Positions 63,082-64,000 of a stretch of 64,000 nt of DNA are shown piece after piece. This DNA comes from Paenibacillus plantarum. Lineage in GTDB: Bacteria > Bacillota > Bacilli > Paenibacillales > NBRC-103111. The DNA lies in the NCBI RefSeq assembly GCF_013141695.1, contig NZ_WHNY01000036.1:1-64000 (forward strand), given 5' to 3'. The notes beneath the pieces were generated by a model, which saw only the letters and a program-made list of their open reading frames with translations, was not told the origin of the DNA and searched no databases. Every line of letters starts with the position of its first letter. Within the stretch, counting starts at the first letter, position 1. Position numbers and translations under genes: made by a program.

Positions 63082-64000
63082 CTAATTCCAGTAAAACTCG
63101 ATCTCATAGGACCCTCCTGCCGCACCCACAGGATCAAACATAAGCTGAATCGACCCTTCTTCCCTACCCAGAATTTGTATTCGTTCCGACTGGTGATGTA
63201 CACCGCTATCCGGTAAATCGATCACCAACTCAACTGGCTGAATCAGCTTCTGGGTAGGATCAGCCACAGCCAGACTCCATCCGGTGTCGGTCATCTTCAA
63301 GACAATAGATGCCTGACCGCTACAGGAAACCAACTCACTCTGATGTCGGGCATTCTTCCAGAAATGTGCGGCGAAGAGACCTTGCTCTTCGTCCTCCACC
63401 GCATGACAATGATCGTCTTGATCCACGATACGGATCGGAGCACGTTCCGCAAACCTGGCTGTTTCCTGCTCCGTTTGACCCGGCAGAATTACATAAGCAT
63501 AGTCAGCCCCCGACTCCATCGATGCTTCCCCATGATCAAACCACAGTGTCAAGAAGCTGCGCTTAATCGTTTCAGTCGAACCTTTTAAATTGAGATCTCT
63601 CCAACTGCCTTGCCGCACTTCAAGCAAAGCCTGTACAGCACTCGACCTAGGAAACGCATAGCCGACATGAGACTCAGGAACGCTACCCGTCAGATGAATC
63701 CAGCGGGGGTGAATCGTTTCTACTTGATCCACATTGGAGCAAATTGGACTTCCATCCGCGAGAATTACAGGGTCACCCTGATCTCCAAGCTTGCGGTTCT
63801 CTATGATTGTTTCAACACCGGCTGGGCTTGAGGTCATCAAATTGGATCCAATTGCCACTACGCGATCTCCAAGTAAAAACCAGCTTTTCAACCCCGTTAG
63901 TAGGTCATCTTCCTCATCCACCTTATCCGCTAATTCCATGGCAATGGCCCCATATTTATTTTGTAGCACTGCACCACCTACGTAAGATCGTGTGCTTAGT
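63082..64000 (-). CDS. Polysaccharide lyase family 8, C-terminal part (cut by window end)
   Basis: About 306 residues of the C-terminal beta-sandwich region of a PL8 lyase. The frame stays open to the window edge, so the catalytic alpha domain lies beyond it. Family landmarks: TGLKSWFLLGDRVVAIGSNL (PL8 normally has KSWFMFDDEIVALGSGI-like text, as at 31545), IENRKL, IHLTGSVPESHVGYAFP, and SGADYAYVILPG. It ends without the extra carbohydrate-binding domains of the other PL8, so it is a shorter enzyme and may be cytoplasmic or secreted (N-terminus not seen). It lies just upstream of the YesM/YesN operon and has its own terminator. Confidence 0.88.
   Translation of the reverse strand, partial: LSTRSYVGGAVLQNKYGAIAMELADKVDEEDDLLTGLKSWFLLGDRVVAIGSNLMTSSPAGVETIIENRKLGDQGDPVILADGSPICSNVDQVETIHPRWIHLTGSVPESHVGYAFPRSSAVQALLEVRQGSWRDLNLKGSTETIKRSFLTLWFDHGEASMESGADYAYVILPGQTEQETARFAERAPIRIVDQDDHCHAVEDEEQGLFAAHFWKNARHQSELVSCSGQASIVLKMTDTGWSLAVADPTQKLIQPVELVIDLPDSGVHHQSERIQILGREEGSIQLMFDPVGAAGGSYEIEFYWN

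Noticed and set aside
1..64000. Mobile-element or phage origin of the locus
   Set aside because: No transposase, integrase, terminal repeats or phage genes found on either strand.

Overview
The window looks like a chromosomal segment of a Paenibacillus-like, Gram-positive, spore-forming, glycan-degrading bacterium. The evidence is strong AGGAGG-type ribosome binding sites, an S-layer (SLH) protein, a Spo0E-family sporulation phosphatase, CcpA (cre)-like sites, YesM/YesN-type signalling, many AraC regulators with a membrane sensor part, and sugar ABC importers that lack their own ATPase. The genus is an inference. I see no tRNA, rRNA, phage, IS element or CRISPR array.

Layout (most genes are on the minus strand, so transcription runs from high to low coordinates). 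(1) 1-5097: repeat hairpins, an AraC-type membrane regulator and a GH95 glycosidase. (2) 5426-8645: an SLH surface protein and a LamG/FN3 secreted protein, convergent, with an unusual spaced repeat cluster between them. (3) 22818 down to 8815: an Opp-type oligosaccharide/peptide importer (binding protein, OppB, OppC, OppD, OppF), a HAD phosphatase, a LacI regulator, a Gfo/Idh/MocA oxidoreductase and a ThuA protein. These are followed by MgtC, a GDPD-like protein and a GH38-like alpha-mannosidase homologue. Three LacI-type operators and cre-like sites precede the binding-protein gene. (4) 23254-27254: mostly housekeeping or stress genes (TetR, DJ-1/PfpI fusion, DUF2306, RMD1/YagE, an acidic small protein, Spo0E-like). 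(5) 31099 down to 27436: a GH78 rhamnosidase and an AraC/cupin regulator, preceded by a second copy of the spaced repeat cluster. (6) 43850 down to 31545: one apparent operon with two complete CUT1 importers flanking an AraC membrane regulator and ending in a secreted PL8 polysaccharide lyase. (7) 48001 down to 44205: a nucleotidyltransferase and a large GH78-like enzyme. (8) 56178 down to 48209: CUT1 importer, GH99/WbsX-like protein, AraC/cupin regulator and a secreted GH43 arabinanase-like enzyme. (9) 62807 down to 56331: YesM-like kinase, YesN-like regulator and another CUT1 importer. (10) 64000 down to 63082: the C-terminal part of a second PL8 lyase, cut by the window end.

Together this reads as a superlocus for complex acidic or branched glycans. 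Secreted lyases and arabinanase cut polymers outside the cell. Importers bring in oligosaccharides. Cytoplasmic GH78, GH95 and GH38-like enzymes trim rhamnose, fucose/galactose or mannose-type units. Each block has its own local sensor (AraC, LacI or YesMN). None of the four CUT1 importers has an ATPase gene, so a shared MsmX-type ATPase elsewhere is expected.

The most unusual material is non-coding: two clusters of a degenerate 25-nt element spaced exactly 51 and 62 nt apart (6991-7179 and 31278-31464), and a third hairpin family near the left edge with 61/51-nt spacing.
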